From: Actinomycetes bacterium
Lineage (GTDB): Bacteria; Actinomycetota; Coriobacteriia; Anaerosomatales; Anaerosomataceae
Direction: 5' to 3'
Assembly: GCA_021373175.1 (NCBI GenBank)
Contig: JAJFTE010000019.1
Span: 1 to 37,778, forward strand
Length of the DNA: 37,778 bases
The notes beneath the pieces are model-generated. The model did not search any database and was not told the DNA's origin. It was given only the letters and a program-made list of their open reading frames with translations. Position numbers and translations under genes: made by a program. Shown here one piece after another: positions 1 to 7,228 of this stretch. Numbering within the stretch: the stretch's first letter is position 1; each line of letters starts with the position of its first letter.

Positions 1-975
1 ACAACGGTCAGCCAGGCCGGCGGCGACAACGTTTTTGGCGACCCAGCGCGCGGCGTACGCGGCCGAGCGGTCGACCTTCGTGCAGTCTTTGCCCGAGAAG
101 GCCCCGCCGCCGTGGCGGCCCATGCCGCCGTACGTGTCGACGATGATCTTGCGCCCGGTCAGACCCGAGTCCCCCATGGGGCCACCGATCACGAAGCGGC
201 CCGTGGGGTTAACGTAGATGTCGGCGTCCTTCCAGTCGACCCCTTCCAGATTGAAGACGGGCGCGATGATATGTTCGATGAAGTCAGGCCTCATGAGGTT
301 CTCGATGTCGACGCCGTCGGCATGCTGGCTCGAGATGAGGATCTTGTCGACCGCCACCGGCTTGCCGTCCACGTAGCGGACGGTGACTTGCGTCTTGCCG
401 TCGGGACGCAGGTAGTCGAGCACCTCGCCTTTGCGGACCGCCGTCAGCCGCTCGGCAAGGCGGTGCGCGAGGTAAATAGGCATGGGCATAAGCTGGGACG
501 TCTCGTTGCAGGCGTAGCCGAACATCATGCCTTGGTCGCCAGCGCCGATGAGATCGAGGGGATCGGTGTCCCCGCGCTTGACCTCGTACGCTTCGTCCAC
601 GCCCATGGCGATGTCCGAGCTCTGCTCGTGGATCGCCGTCACAACGCCGCACGTCTCGTAGTCGAAGCCGTACTTCGCGCGGGTATAGCCGATGTCCCTA
701 ACGGTGTCACGAACGATCGTCGGGATGTCCACGTACGCACGCGTGCGAATCTCCCCCGCTACGATGATCAGGCCGGTCGTGGTCATCGTCTCGCAGGCAA
801 CGCGCACGCCCTCCACGGAGGCTTTGACGCCTTCGGGTGTGGTGTAGTCTTCCGCTTCGAGTTCGGCCTCTTGGCTGATGATCGCATCAAGCACAGCATC
901 GGATATCTGATCGCACATCTTGTCCGGGTGTCCTTCAGTGACCGACTCGGATGTGAACACATACTCTCGGGACAT
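1..975 (-). CDS. metK: S-adenosylmethionine synthetase MetK, C-terminus cut by window edge
   Basis: Cytosolic enzyme that makes S-adenosylmethionine from methionine and ATP. The reading frame starts at ATG 975 with [19 protein letters not shown], the family N-terminus whose GHPDK segment binds ATP. It continues through [28 protein letters not shown] and the phosphate-binding GGGAFSGKD, all MetK hallmarks. The frame is still open at base 1: 325 codons are present against a usual length of about 390, so roughly 65 C-terminal residues lie outside. A GAGGAGG ribosome site sits 4 nt before the ATG. Upstream on the same strand are a promoter, a SAM-binding riboswitch and an intrinsic terminator, so the product's own metabolite should shut the gene off. 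No frameshift is seen. The identification is secure. Confidence 0.97.
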   Translation of the reverse strand, partial: MSREYVFTSESVTEGHPDKMCDQISDAVLDAIISQEAELEAEDYTTPEGVKASVEGVRVACETMTTTGLIIVAGEIRTRAYVDIPTIVRDTVRDIGYTRAKYGFDYETCGVVTAIHEQSSDIAMGVDEAYEVKRGDTDPLDLIGAGDQGMMFGYACNETSQLMPMPIYLAHRLAERLTAVRKGEVLDYLRPDGKTQVTVRYVDGKPVAVDKILISSQHADGVDIENLMRPDFIEHIIAPVFNLEGVDWKDADIYVNPTGRFVIGGPMGDSGLTGRKIIVDTYGGMGRHGGGAFSGKDCTKVDRSAAYAARWVAKNVVAAGLADRC

Positions 976-1034
976 AGAGCCTCCTCGCTAGGGCGGGCCG
1001 GGGTGACCCGCACGCCGTCACAACCTGGAAGGGC

Positions 1035-1068
1035 AAAGAAAAAGCCCCTTGCCGGTTCGAGACAAGGG
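1035..1068 (-). terminator. Intrinsic terminator of the metK riboswitch
   Basis: On the minus strand CCCTTG (1063-1068) pairs with CAAGGG (1046-1051) and is followed by a T-rich run (1035-1043). It lies between the SAM aptamer and the metK ribosome site, the normal place for the expression platform of a transcription-terminating riboswitch. A full antiterminator pairing was not worked out. Confidence 0.8.
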
Positions 1069-1094
1069 ACGGTGGGCGCAAGCGCCGATCTTCC

Positions 1095-1228
1095 CTCATC
1101 TGCCAGGCACGTTTGCCTGCCGCAATGTGGCACCGTGAGTCATATTCGACTTCGGTTGCCGGGGCTTCACTGGGTGCGATCCCTAGGCCCTCTGCAGCTG
1201 CGCTCTCGCCCAGCCGCCTCGTGATGAG
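1095..1228 (-). promoter_or_regulatory. SAM riboswitch (SAM-I clan) leader of metK
   Basis: Read on the minus strand, CTCATC (1223-1228) and GATGAG (1095-1100) form the closing P1 stem. Between them are the conserved SAM-I core pieces GTGAAGCCCCGGCAACC and GGTGCCACATTGCGGCAG, in the right order, followed by a CAGGC/GCCTG hairpin for P4. The P2 arm is long (CTGGG pairs with CCCAG around about 35 nt) and lacks the common GGAGGGA strand, so it could belong to the SAM-I/IV variant. It sits directly upstream of metK, a classic SAM riboswitch target. Binding of SAM is expected to favour the terminator at 1035-1068. Confidence 0.9.
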
Positions 1229-1235
1229 TACCGTG

Positions 1236-1264
1236 ACCATAGCACGCGCACGCACCTGCGGCAA
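1236..1264 (-). promoter_or_regulatory. Sigma70-type promoter of the metK leader
   Basis: On the minus strand the -35 TTGCCG (1259-1264) and -10 TATGGT (1236-1241) are exactly 17 bp apart. The predicted start near 1229 coincides with the first base of riboswitch stem P1, which supports both assignments. The insertion sequence begins 10 bp upstream of the -35 box. Confidence 0.7.
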
Positions 1265-1274
1265 GCACGCGCGT

Positions 1275-1332
1275 TGCCTCATAAAGAATGTACTCGAAAC
1301 CGATTCGATGCCTCAGAAAAGAAGGTACTCGA
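1275..1332 (+). repeat. Left end: two direct copies of the terminal repeat
   Basis: Copy one (1275-1297, 23 bp) reads TGCCTCA, nine bases ending AATG, then TACTCGA. Copy two (1309-1332, 24 bp) reads TGCCTCA, ten bases ending AAGG, then TACTCGA. They repeat with a 34 bp period; the linker between them ends GATTCGA. Two such copies are expected to be two transposase-binding sites. Confidence 0.85.
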
Positions 1333-1384
1333 ACCGGCCCTTGCCGGATCGACCGGCGAAGGGCCAAAGAGGATGCCGTTTTCG

Positions 1385-2617
1385 ATGACCGAGAAGAGCG
1401 CGATCAAGCGTGAGATGCGGCGCCGATACAAGAAGGCGTCCAAGACCGAGAAGGCCCGGATGCTCGATGAACTGGTCGCGCTCACGGGCTGGACACGGAA
1501 CTACGCGGCTCGTGCTTTGAGACGCGAGCCGAAGAAGCGCAAGGGTCCCGAGACGCGCGGCCGCAAGAAGGTCTACACCGCCGAGGTGATGCTGCCGCTG
1601 CGCAAGGTATGGGCCAGCATGGACTTCGCGTGCGGAAAGCGCATGGCTGCCGGCATGGACGACATGCTCGACGCGCTGCTGCGCTTCAACCGGCTCGATT
1701 GCCCCGAGCGCGTGATTGGACTGCTGCGCTCCATGTCCGCGGCCACGATCGACCGCGTGCTGGCGCCCGATCGCGCGAAAGGCTCGCTCAAGGGGCGCGC
1801 GACCACCAAGCCGGGCACGCTGCTGAAGTCCCGCATCCAGGTGCGCACCGGCACGGAGTGGAACGACGCCGTGCCCGGCTTCCTTGAGATCGACCTGGTG
1901 GCGCACTGCGGGGACTCCACGGGAGGCGAGTACTGCAACACACTGGACGCCACCGACATCGCCACGTGCTGGACCGAGACACGCGCTGTGCGCAACAAGG
2001 CGCAGGTCCACGTGTTCGCGGCACTGACAGACATCGTCACGCATCTGCCGTTCCCGCTGCTCGGGATCGATTCTGACAACGGCAGCGAATTCATCAACGA
2101 CGAGCTGTACCGCTACTGCCAGCAGCAGAACATCACCTTCACGCGCTCCCGCCCCTACAAGAAGAACGACGGATGTCACGTCGAGCAGAAGAACTGGTCG
2201 GTGGTGCGCCAGAACGTCGGCTACGCAAGATTCGACACCCCAGAGGAGCTCGAGGTTCTGAACGCGATCCACGCGCTCGTGCGGCTGCACACGAACTTCT
2301 TCATGCCGTCCGCCAAGCTTGTCTCCAAGACACGCGACGGCTCGAAGGTGACCAAGCGCTACGACAGGCCGGCCACCCCGTACCGGCGCGTCTTGGCATC
2401 AGAACACGTCCCTGACACGGTCAAGGCGGCGCTGACCGCCCGGTTCGAGACACTCGACCCGGCCGACCTGAGGTTGCGGATCGGCAAGCTTCAAGACCGG
2501 CTCTACAAGCTCAACGCCCGCAAGAACCCGAGGTGGAAAGAGGAGGTGGAGGCGTCCGGCATCGAGTACATTGATTCTGAGGCAACGAATCAGCCGCTCG
2601 AGTACCTTTTATTCTGA
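1385..2617 (+). CDS. IS transposase, integrase (rve) catalytic core
   Basis: A transposase of about 410 residues. The basic N-terminal part (MTEKSAIKREMRRRYKKASK, then TGWTRNYAARALRR) looks like a helix-turn-helix DNA-binding region. The catalytic core shows a DDE triad: Asp in FLEIDLVAHCG, Asp in GIDSDNGSEFIN and Glu in CHVEQKNWSVVR. The tail is basic. ATG 1385 is preferred because AAAGAGG lies about 12 nt upstream; ATG 1373 abuts that ribosome site, and a TTG at 1274 would fall on the left repeat. The frame has no stops or frameshifts, so the protein may be active. The family assignment (IS481-like or ISNCY) is uncertain. It is transcribed away from metK. Confidence 0.9.
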   Translation: MTEKSAIKREMRRRYKKASKTEKARMLDELVALTGWTRNYAARALRREPKKRKGPETRGRKKVYTAEVMLPLRKVWASMDFACGKRMAAGMDDMLDALLRFNRLDCPERVIGLLRSMSAATIDRVLAPDRAKGSLKGRATTKPGTLLKSRIQVRTGTEWNDAVPGFLEIDLVAHCGDSTGGEYCNTLDATDIATCWTETRAVRNKAQVHVFAALTDIVTHLPFPLLGIDSDNGSEFINDELYRYCQQQNITFTRSRPYKKNDGCHVEQKNWSVVRQNVGYARFDTPEELEVLNAIHALVRLHTNFFMPSAKLVSKTRDGSKVTKRYDRPATPYRRVLASEHVPDTVKAALTARFETLDPADLRLRIGKLQDRLYKLNARKNPRWKEEVEASGIEYIDSEATNQPLEYLLF

Positions 2618-2621
2618 GGCA
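2562..2621 (-). repeat. Right end: two copies of the terminal repeat, inverted
   Basis: Read inward on the minus strand, the outer copy (2598-2621) is the 24 bp AAGG type and the inner copy (2562-2584) is the 23 bp AATG type, 37 bp apart. A GATTCG in the linker matches the left-end linker. The last codons and stop of the transposase (2615-2617) lie within the outer copy, so this end is both coding and a recombination site. Confidence 0.85.
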
Positions 2622-2659
2622 TCACGGCACGCGCTGGAAGTCACCGTGTACCCGGGGGC

Positions 2660-2668
2660 TGGTATACT
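2660..2668 (+). promoter_or_regulatory. Extended -10 promoter of the PsiE-like gene
   Basis: TGG-TATACT (2660-2668) is a TGN-extended -10 box. No good -35 is seen, which is usual for this class. It lies 39 bp beyond the insertion sequence and 34 bp before the next start codon. Confidence 0.55.
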
Positions 2669-2701
2669 GCGTGTGTGCGGTGGCCGAGGGAAGGGACGCG
2701 C

Positions 2702-3130
2702 ATGTTCAATGATTTGATGCACAAGATCGTTGACTTTTTGGAACGCGTCATTTCGGTTCTGCTCGTGGTCATGGCGACCCTTGGCATCGTGGACCTTGTC
2801 GTAGAGATGTACGATGCGGTTACGAAGACCGGCTTTCTCACACCGGAAGCGATCGTCAAGGTTCTGGACTCCGTGCTCATCGTCTTCGTGGTTCTTGAGC
2901 TCTTCAACATCGCGCTTGCCTACCTCCAGCGCCGTGACGTGATCGGAACCGTCATGGAGGCTGGCCTCGTGGCTGTCGTCCGTAAGCTCGTGATCTTCGA
3001 AACGAGCGGCGACGCGGCTTACGTGCTCATGAAGGGTGCCGCACTGGCCCTGTTGATCGTGGCCGTCGGCGTCACCTGGTATCTGTTGCGCCGCTCCGGT
3101 GTCAGCGAGCGCCGGGCCCAGACCGATTAG
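2702..3130 (+). CDS. PsiE-family (phosphate-starvation-inducible type) membrane protein
   Basis: A membrane protein of 142 residues with four hydrophobic segments: about residues 12-36 (VISVLLVVMATLGIVDLVV), 56-80 (VLIVFVVLELFNIALAYL), a weaker one around 90-105 including VRKLVIFE, and 115-135 (ALALLIVAVGVTWYLL). This layout and the LELFNIAL and RKLVIFE motifs match the PsiE family, whose biochemical function is not established. The ATG at 2702 follows GGGAAGGGA. It precedes gltX by 24 bp and may be co-transcribed with it. The family call is by pattern recognition only. Confidence 0.75.
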   Translation: MFNDLMHKIVDFLERVISVLLVVMATLGIVDLVVEMYDAVTKTGFLTPEAIVKVLDSVLIVFVVLELFNIALAYLQRRDVIGTVMEAGLVAVVRKLVIFETSGDAAYVLMKGAALALLIVAVGVTWYLLRRSGVSERRAQTD

Positions 3131-3154
3131 ACCGCACCAATCGGAAGGAAGATC

Positions 3155-4609
3155 GTGTCCGAGCCAGTTCGCGTCCGTTTCGCGCCAAGCCCCACCGGTC
3201 ATCTGCACATCGGCGGAGCCCGCACAGCGATCTACAACTGGGCATACGCCCGCCATCATGGCGGGACGTTCGTTCTGAGGATCGAGGACACGGACCCCGA
3301 GCGCTCTACTGACGAGAACACCCAGGGAATCATCCGCGCTATGGAGTGGCTCGGCCTTGACTACGATGAAGGTCCGGGAGTCGGCGGGCAATACGGTCCC
3401 TACTTCCAGACGCAGCGAAGCGCGAGTTATGCCGAGGCGCTCGACCGCCTGAAGACGGTCGGCGCCGCATACCCGTGCTTCTGCAGCCCTGCGGAGCTTG
3501 ACGAGAAGCGTCGGGCAGCCCGAGGCCGTGGCGGTTTCGCGGGGTACGATCGGACGTGCCGTGCGCTGGCGGCTGCTATTGCCGCTGAGCGCATAGCCGC
3601 CGGTGAGCCCCACGTGTGGCGCCTGAAGGTCCCGGAACTGCGAGGCGACATCGTGTTCCCGGATGCGGTACGCGGCGATGTGACGTTCGCGGCCGATGCG
3701 GTCGACGACTTCGTGCTTGTGCGCACCGACGGGACGCCCACGTACAACTTCGCGGTCACGATCGACGATGCCACGATGGCGATCACGCACGTCGTGCGCG
3801 GCGACGACCATCTGTCCAACACCCCCAAGCAGATTCTCATCTACGAGGCGCTGGGCGTGCCAGTGCCGGTGTTCGCCCACCTCTCCATGATCCTTGGCTC
3901 AGACGGCAAGCGCCTGTCCAAGCGGCACGGTGCCACGTCCGTTGAAGCGTACCGTGACCTGGGCTATCTGCCCGAGGCGCTCATGAACTATCTTGCGCTG
4001 CTCGGTTGGTCGCTCGACGGCGAGACGACCATCGTTTCCCGGCAGATGCTTGTCGAGAACTTCTCGCTGGAGCGAGTGTCACGGAACGCGGCGATCTTCG
4101 ACGAAGAGAAGCTCGAGTGGCTCAACGGCGTGTACATCCGGAACCTGAGCGTTTCGGCGTTCGTGGCGCGCATGACGCCTCTCCTGGCAGCTGCGGGGCT
4201 TATGGTCGAGGGCCGCCAGGAATGGTTGGAGAAGCTCGCTCCGCTTGTCTCAGAGCGTATCAAGCGCATGGACGAGATCGTCCCCATGGTCGCGTTCCTG
4301 TTCAGGGACGTCGAAGTGGACGAATCAGCCCGGCAGAAAGTGCTCGCCAGGCCCGGCGCGGGTTCCGCGCTCGATGCAAGCCGAGAGGCCCTCGCCGCGA
4401 TCACCGACTTCTCGGCGGCATCGATCGAGCAGACGCTTCGAACAGTGGCCGAGGACGTGGGTGTGAAGCCGAAGCTAGCATTGCAGGCCGTGCGGGTCGC
4501 GGTCACCGGGAGCATGGTGAGCCCGCCGCTGTTCGAGTCGCTGGAGCTTCTCGGGCGCGAGCGGACGCTTGAGCGTATCGAGCGTGCGCGGGCCCTTGCC
4601 GCGGACTGA
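3155..4609 (+). CDS. gltX: Glutamyl-tRNA synthetase GltX
   Basis: Class I aminoacyl-tRNA synthetase (484 residues) that attaches glutamate to tRNA-Glu and, in bacteria without GlnRS, also to tRNA-Gln. Seen: the HIGH motif in PSPTGHLHIGG (11-21), the KMSKS-type loop KRLSKR (252-257), and a zinc site C108-x-C110 with Y131 and C135 (CFC...YDRTC) as in E. coli GluRS. The length is normal. The start is GTG 3155 with GGAAG about 5 nt upstream. A consensus promoter begins 10 bp after its stop and drives tRNA-Gln and tRNA-Glu genes, the likely substrates. A non-discriminating enzyme is inferred from that tRNA-Gln; no glnS or gat genes are in the window to test this. Confidence 0.97.
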   Translation: MSEPVRVRFAPSPTGHLHIGGARTAIYNWAYARHHGGTFVLRIEDTDPERSTDENTQGIIRAMEWLGLDYDEGPGVGGQYGPYFQTQRSASYAEALDRLKTVGAAYPCFCSPAELDEKRRAARGRGGFAGYDRTCRALAAAIAAERIAAGEPHVWRLKVPELRGDIVFPDAVRGDVTFAADAVDDFVLVRTDGTPTYNFAVTIDDATMAITHVVRGDDHLSNTPKQILIYEALGVPVPVFAHLSMILGSDGKRLSKRHGATSVEAYRDLGYLPEALMNYLALLGWSLDGETTIVSRQMLVENFSLERVSRNAAIFDEEKLEWLNGVYIRNLSVSAFVARMTPLLAAAGLMVEGRQEWLEKLAPLVSERIKRMDEIVPMVAFLFRDVEVDESARQKVLARPGAGSALDASREALAAITDFSAASIEQTLRTVAEDVGVKPKLALQAVRVAVTGSMVSPPLFESLELLGRERTLERIERARALAAD

Positions 4610-4618
4610 GCGGGCGGG

Positions 4619-4647
4619 TTGACACGCCTTTGAGCCGCAGGTAGCAT
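4619..4647 (+). promoter_or_regulatory. Consensus promoter of the tRNA-Gln/tRNA-Glu pair
   Basis: TTGACA (4619-4624), a 17 bp spacer and TAGCAT (4642-4647). Transcription should begin near 4654, leaving a leader of about 27 nt before the first tRNA. Confidence 0.85.
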
Positions 4648-4680
4648 ACCTACTCGCGCCCAGGCAGCGAATGCGCGAAC

Positions 4681-4756
4681 TGGGGTGTGGTGTAACTGGC
4701 AACACGTCGGATTCTGGTTCCGAAGAGTCTAGGTTCGAGCCCTAGCACCCCAGCCA
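4681..4756 (+). tRNA. tRNA-Gln (anticodon CTG), CCA encoded
   Basis: A full cloverleaf: acceptor TGGGGTG/CACCCCA, anticodon stem TCGGA/TCCGA around loop TTCTGGT (anticodon CTG, reads CAG), T arm CTAGG-TTCGAGC-CCTAG, discriminator G and CCA at 4754-4756. The first acceptor pair is U1-A72, the feature GatCAB uses to recognise tRNA-Gln in organisms that make Gln-tRNA by amidation. Five bases separate it from tRNA-Glu. Confidence 0.95.
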
Positions 4757-4761
4757 AGAAC

Positions 4762-4837
4762 GGCCCGTTCGTCTAGCGGTTAGGACACCGCCCTCTCAAG
4801 GCGGAGATCACCGGTTCGAATCCGGTACGGGCTACCA
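4762..4837 (+). tRNA. tRNA-Glu (anticodon CTC), CCA encoded
   Basis: Acceptor GGCCCGT pairs with ACGGGCT (a G-U first pair). The anticodon stem CCGCC/GGCGG holds loop CTCTCAA (anticodon CTC, reads GAG). The T arm is ACCGG-TTCGAAT-CCGGT, followed by discriminator A and CCA (4835-4837). It is the second gene of the tRNA transcript and is closed by the terminator at 4847. Confidence 0.95.
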
Positions 4838-4846
4838 GCACTTCTC

Positions 4847-4870
4847 GACCGCCTCTCGGGCGGTCGTTTT
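4847..4870 (+). terminator. Terminator of the tRNA operon
   Basis: GACCGCC (4847-4853), loop TCTCG, GGCGGTC (4859-4865), then GTTTT. It ends ten bases before the rnpB extended -10 box, so the two transcription units are packed together. Confidence 0.8.
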
Positions 4871-4880
4871 GCGTCCGGGC

Positions 4881-4889
4881 TGCTACAAT
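4881..4889 (+). promoter_or_regulatory. Extended -10 promoter of rnpB
   Basis: TGC-TACAAT (4881-4889) is a TGN-extended -10. The predicted start near 4896 is the first base of RNase P helix P1. No clear -35 is present; that position is taken by the preceding terminator. Confidence 0.7.
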
Positions 4890-4895
4890 GTTCTC

Positions 4896-5243
4896 GGTGG
4901 AGTGGGCCGGACGGCCGCGCGTCCGCAAGGATGTGAGGAAAGTCCGGACTCCGATGGGCAGGGTGCCTGCTAACGGCAGGGCGCGGCGACGCGACGGAAA
5001 GTGCCACAGAAAAGGAAACTCCCCCGCCTTCGGGCGGGAGAAAAGCTGAAACGGTGCGGTAAGAGCGCACCAGCGTCACGGCAACGTGGCGGCTTGGCAA
5101 ACCCCACCCGGAGCAAGGGCAAATAGGAGCGGCTAAGGCTGGCCCGGCCATCGCTCGGGTATGCCCGCGTGAGGCCGCCGGCGACGGCGGTCCCAGATAG
5201 ATGGTCGTCTACGACAGAATCCGGCTTACAGGCCCACTCCACC
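4896..5243 (+). ncRNA. rnpB: RNase P RNA, bacterial type A
   Basis: Catalytic RNA that trims the 5' leaders of tRNA precursors. Helix P1 is formed by GGTGGAGTGGGCC (4896-4908) and GGCCCACTCCACC (5231-5243). Conserved cores are present in order: GAGGAAAGTCCGGACTCC, GAAACGGTGCGGTAAGAGCG, the ACAGAA-type segments, AGATAGATGG and ACAGAATCCGGCTTACAGG. The length of about 348 nt fits the A type. It lies directly after two tRNA genes whose transcripts it would process. It converges on the chelatase gene with only 3 bp between them. Confidence 0.97.
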
Positions 5244-5246
5244 GCA

Positions 5247-7214
5247 TCATGCGCTGTGCACGCGCTCCCGAACCGCCACGGTGAGCGTGGGCGCGTCGAG
5301 GGTTGTGAGCCGAACGTACTCGGCGCCGGCGGTGCGAGCGATGTCGCGCGCGGCCGATCCCCCGCCGGGCACGCCGGTGGTGTCGATGACGATCGTGTTG
5401 ATGCGCGCCTCGCGAACGCGCGCCGCGGCGGTGATCGCGTCCTCGCTGCCGAGACCGCCGTTGATTCCCACATTGCCGCGTCCGTCGGTGACGAGCACCA
5501 GCCATGGGATGACGTCGTCGTTGCGGCGAGACTCGGTCTCAAGCAGCTGCAGTGCCGAGACAAGCCCGTGCGCCAGCGGCGTGGCGCCGCCGGTGGGCAG
5601 GGAGCGCAACTTCAGCTGTGCCAGCTCGACGCTGGCCGTGGGGGCGAGCACCACCTCGGCAGCGTCACCGCGAAACGCGACAAGCCCCACGCGGTCGCGC
5701 CTTTGATAGGCGTCGACGAGCAGGTCGAGGACCGCGGATTTGGCGGCCTCCATGCGGTTCGACGCGCCCATCGAACCGCTGGCGTCCACACAAAAGACGA
5801 TCGATGCTCCCACACGCCGCCGTCGTACCTTGTTGCGCAGGTCGGACGGCTCGAGGCTGATCGCCATGCCGCTTTCACGCGCAGTCTGGAAAGGCGCCGC
5901 CGCGCGAATTGTCGCATCGAAGGCGATATCGGGCTGAGTTCCCGGCTTGAGAGGCTCGGACCGGACGTATCGTCCTGAGCGGTCGTCCGAGGTTGTCTCC
6001 TGCCGCTTGCCGCCATACGAACGCCGCACCCGATCGATGTCCACTGAGAGCCGCGTCCGGACATCTTCGGACGACTGCGCACAACCGCTCGGCTCAACTG
6101 GCAAACGCATGCGGAGAGCCGGCGTCTCTGCGCCACCGTCACCGTCGCCGTGCTTCGCTCCGCCCGCGGCGGCACCCTCGTCGTCCTGTCCCGCACCCGC
6201 CGCAGTGAGCGCGTTTTGAAGCCGGTTCTCGGAAGAGGACTCATCGTCGAAGGGAGTGCGTCGCATGCGATGCGCGAGCACCATGGGCGCCACTGCCCTG
6301 ATGTGCGCTGGCGTCACCTCACGCCCGCCGTCGAGCAGCGCGAATGCGGCGGCGGCGCGCGCCATGACAAGATCCGCGCGATGCCCGTCGACGCCGATCG
6401 AGGAGCACACCGAGGCGATGAGGAACAGCAGGTCGTCGTCGAGCTCGACATCCGGAAGCATGCGCTGCGCCTTCTCGATGCGGCGAACGAGCGCCATGCC
6501 GTCAGCGTGCCACCGGCGTGCGAAGCCTGTGGGGTCGTCTTCGAACGCGCGGCGTCGGCGCATGACCTCCACGCGCTCGGTCGGCTCGCTGATGCCCTCG
6601 ATATCGACGCACAGCCCGAATCGGTCCAGAAGCTGTGGCCGAAGTTCGCCTTCTTCGGGGTTCATCGTGCCGACGAGCATGAAGCGTGCGGGGTGGATGA
6701 AGCGGACACCTTCGCGCTCCACCACATTCACGCCGCTAGCCGCGGCGTCCAGCAGCGCGTCCACGAGATGGTCCTCGAGCAGGTTCACCTCGTCGACATA
6801 CAAGATCCCGCGATTCGCCTCGGCAAGCAGGCCCGGCTCGTAGCGGCGCTCACCGCTCTTGAGAGCATGCTCGAGGTCGAGCGTGCCGACGAGGCGGTCT
6901 TCTGTGGCCGAGACGGGCAGCTCGACCAGGCGCGGGGGGCGCTGCACTGACGGGAGGCTCTCTCGGACGGAGCACGCGGAGCACAGCGCGCGTGGATCGT
7001 TAGGGTCGCAGCCGAACGCGCAGCCGTCGACCACATCGATCGGCGGCAGGATGCCCGCAAGCGCGCGGACCGCAGTCGATTTCGCGGTCCCCTTCTGCCC
7101 GCGGACCACAACGCCGCCCACCCGCGGGTCGACAGCGTTGATGAGCAACGCCGTCTTGAGCGCATCTTGGCCGACGATGGCACTGAAGGGGAATGTGTGG
7201 CGCTCGGCAGTCAC
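5247..7214 (-). CDS. Fused AAA+/VWA chelatase subunit (ChlI-ChlD / cobaltochelatase type)
   Basis: A 655-residue protein combining the two ATPase subunits of metal chelatases. The N-terminal AAA+ module has Walker A GQKGTAKST (39-47), Walker B ILYVDE (137-142), and a cysteine cluster GCDPNDPRALCSAC (68-81) typical of the cobalt/magnesium chelatase branch. A linker of about residues 325-450 is rich in Gly, Asp and Arg. The C-terminal VWA domain has an intact MIDAS: DASGS (477-481), TGGATPL and TDGRGN. Such proteins drive insertion of Mg or Co into a tetrapyrrole with a large CobN/ChlH subunit, which is not in this window. The start is GTG 7214 with AGGGGG upstream. Whether it serves B12 synthesis or another MoxR-like role is not decided by the sequence. 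Confidence 0.85.
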   Translation of the reverse strand: MTAERHTFPFSAIVGQDALKTALLINAVDPRVGGVVVRGQKGTAKSTAVRALAGILPPIDVVDGCAFGCDPNDPRALCSACSVRESLPSVQRPPRLVELPVSATEDRLVGTLDLEHALKSGERRYEPGLLAEANRGILYVDEVNLLEDHLVDALLDAAASGVNVVEREGVRFIHPARFMLVGTMNPEEGELRPQLLDRFGLCVDIEGISEPTERVEVMRRRRAFEDDPTGFARRWHADGMALVRRIEKAQRMLPDVELDDDLLFLIASVCSSIGVDGHRADLVMARAAAAFALLDGGREVTPAHIRAVAPMVLAHRMRRTPFDDESSSENRLQNALTAAGAGQDDEGAAAGGAKHGDGDGGAETPALRMRLPVEPSGCAQSSEDVRTRLSVDIDRVRRSYGGKRQETTSDDRSGRYVRSEPLKPGTQPDIAFDATIRAAAPFQTARESGMAISLEPSDLRNKVRRRRVGASIVFCVDASGSMGASNRMEAAKSAVLDLLVDAYQRRDRVGLVAFRGDAAEVVLAPTASVELAQLKLRSLPTGGATPLAHGLVSALQLLETESRRNDDVIPWLVLVTDGRGNVGINGGLGSEDAITAAARVREARINTIVIDTTGVPGGGSAARDIARTAGAEYVRLTTLDAPTLTVAVRERVHSA

Positions 7215-7228
7215 CCTGGCCCCCTGAA

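Larger units (their letters stand above)
1275..2621 (+). mobile_element. Insertion sequence with a single rve/DDE transposase
   Basis: A 1.35 kb element with the form 5'-TGCCTCA...TGAGGCA-3', one transposase gene and inverted ends. Each end carries two copies of the terminal motif TGCCTCA-N9/10-TACTCGA: at 1275 and 1309 on the left, and ending at 2584 and 2621 on the right. The outermost pair gives 1347 bp. Pairing by best sequence match gives 1275-2584 or 1309-2621 instead, so the exact cleavage sites are uncertain. No target-site duplication is obvious next to any of these ends. TG...CA ends and an integrase-core transposase suggest an IS481-like or unclassified (ISNCY-type) family. It looks intact. 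Confidence 0.85.

Noticed and set aside
112-1224. Long plus-strand open frame over metK and its leader
   Set aside because: It is the antisense shadow of metK and the riboswitch; the product has no recognisable domain and an unnatural Arg/His/Val-rich composition.
1313-2290. Long minus-strand open frame inside the insertion sequence
   Set aside because: Shadow of the transposase gene; the plus-strand product has a complete DDE core.
1266-2634. CACGCGC on both sides of the insertion sequence as a target-site duplication
   Set aside because: The copies are 2 bp and 6 bp away from the element ends, so they do not flank it as a duplication should; likely chance in GC-rich sequence.
5169-5978. 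Plus-strand open frame over the end of rnpB and the chelatase gene
   Set aside because: It covers a structural RNA and the antisense of a conserved AAA+/VWA gene; no protein motif.
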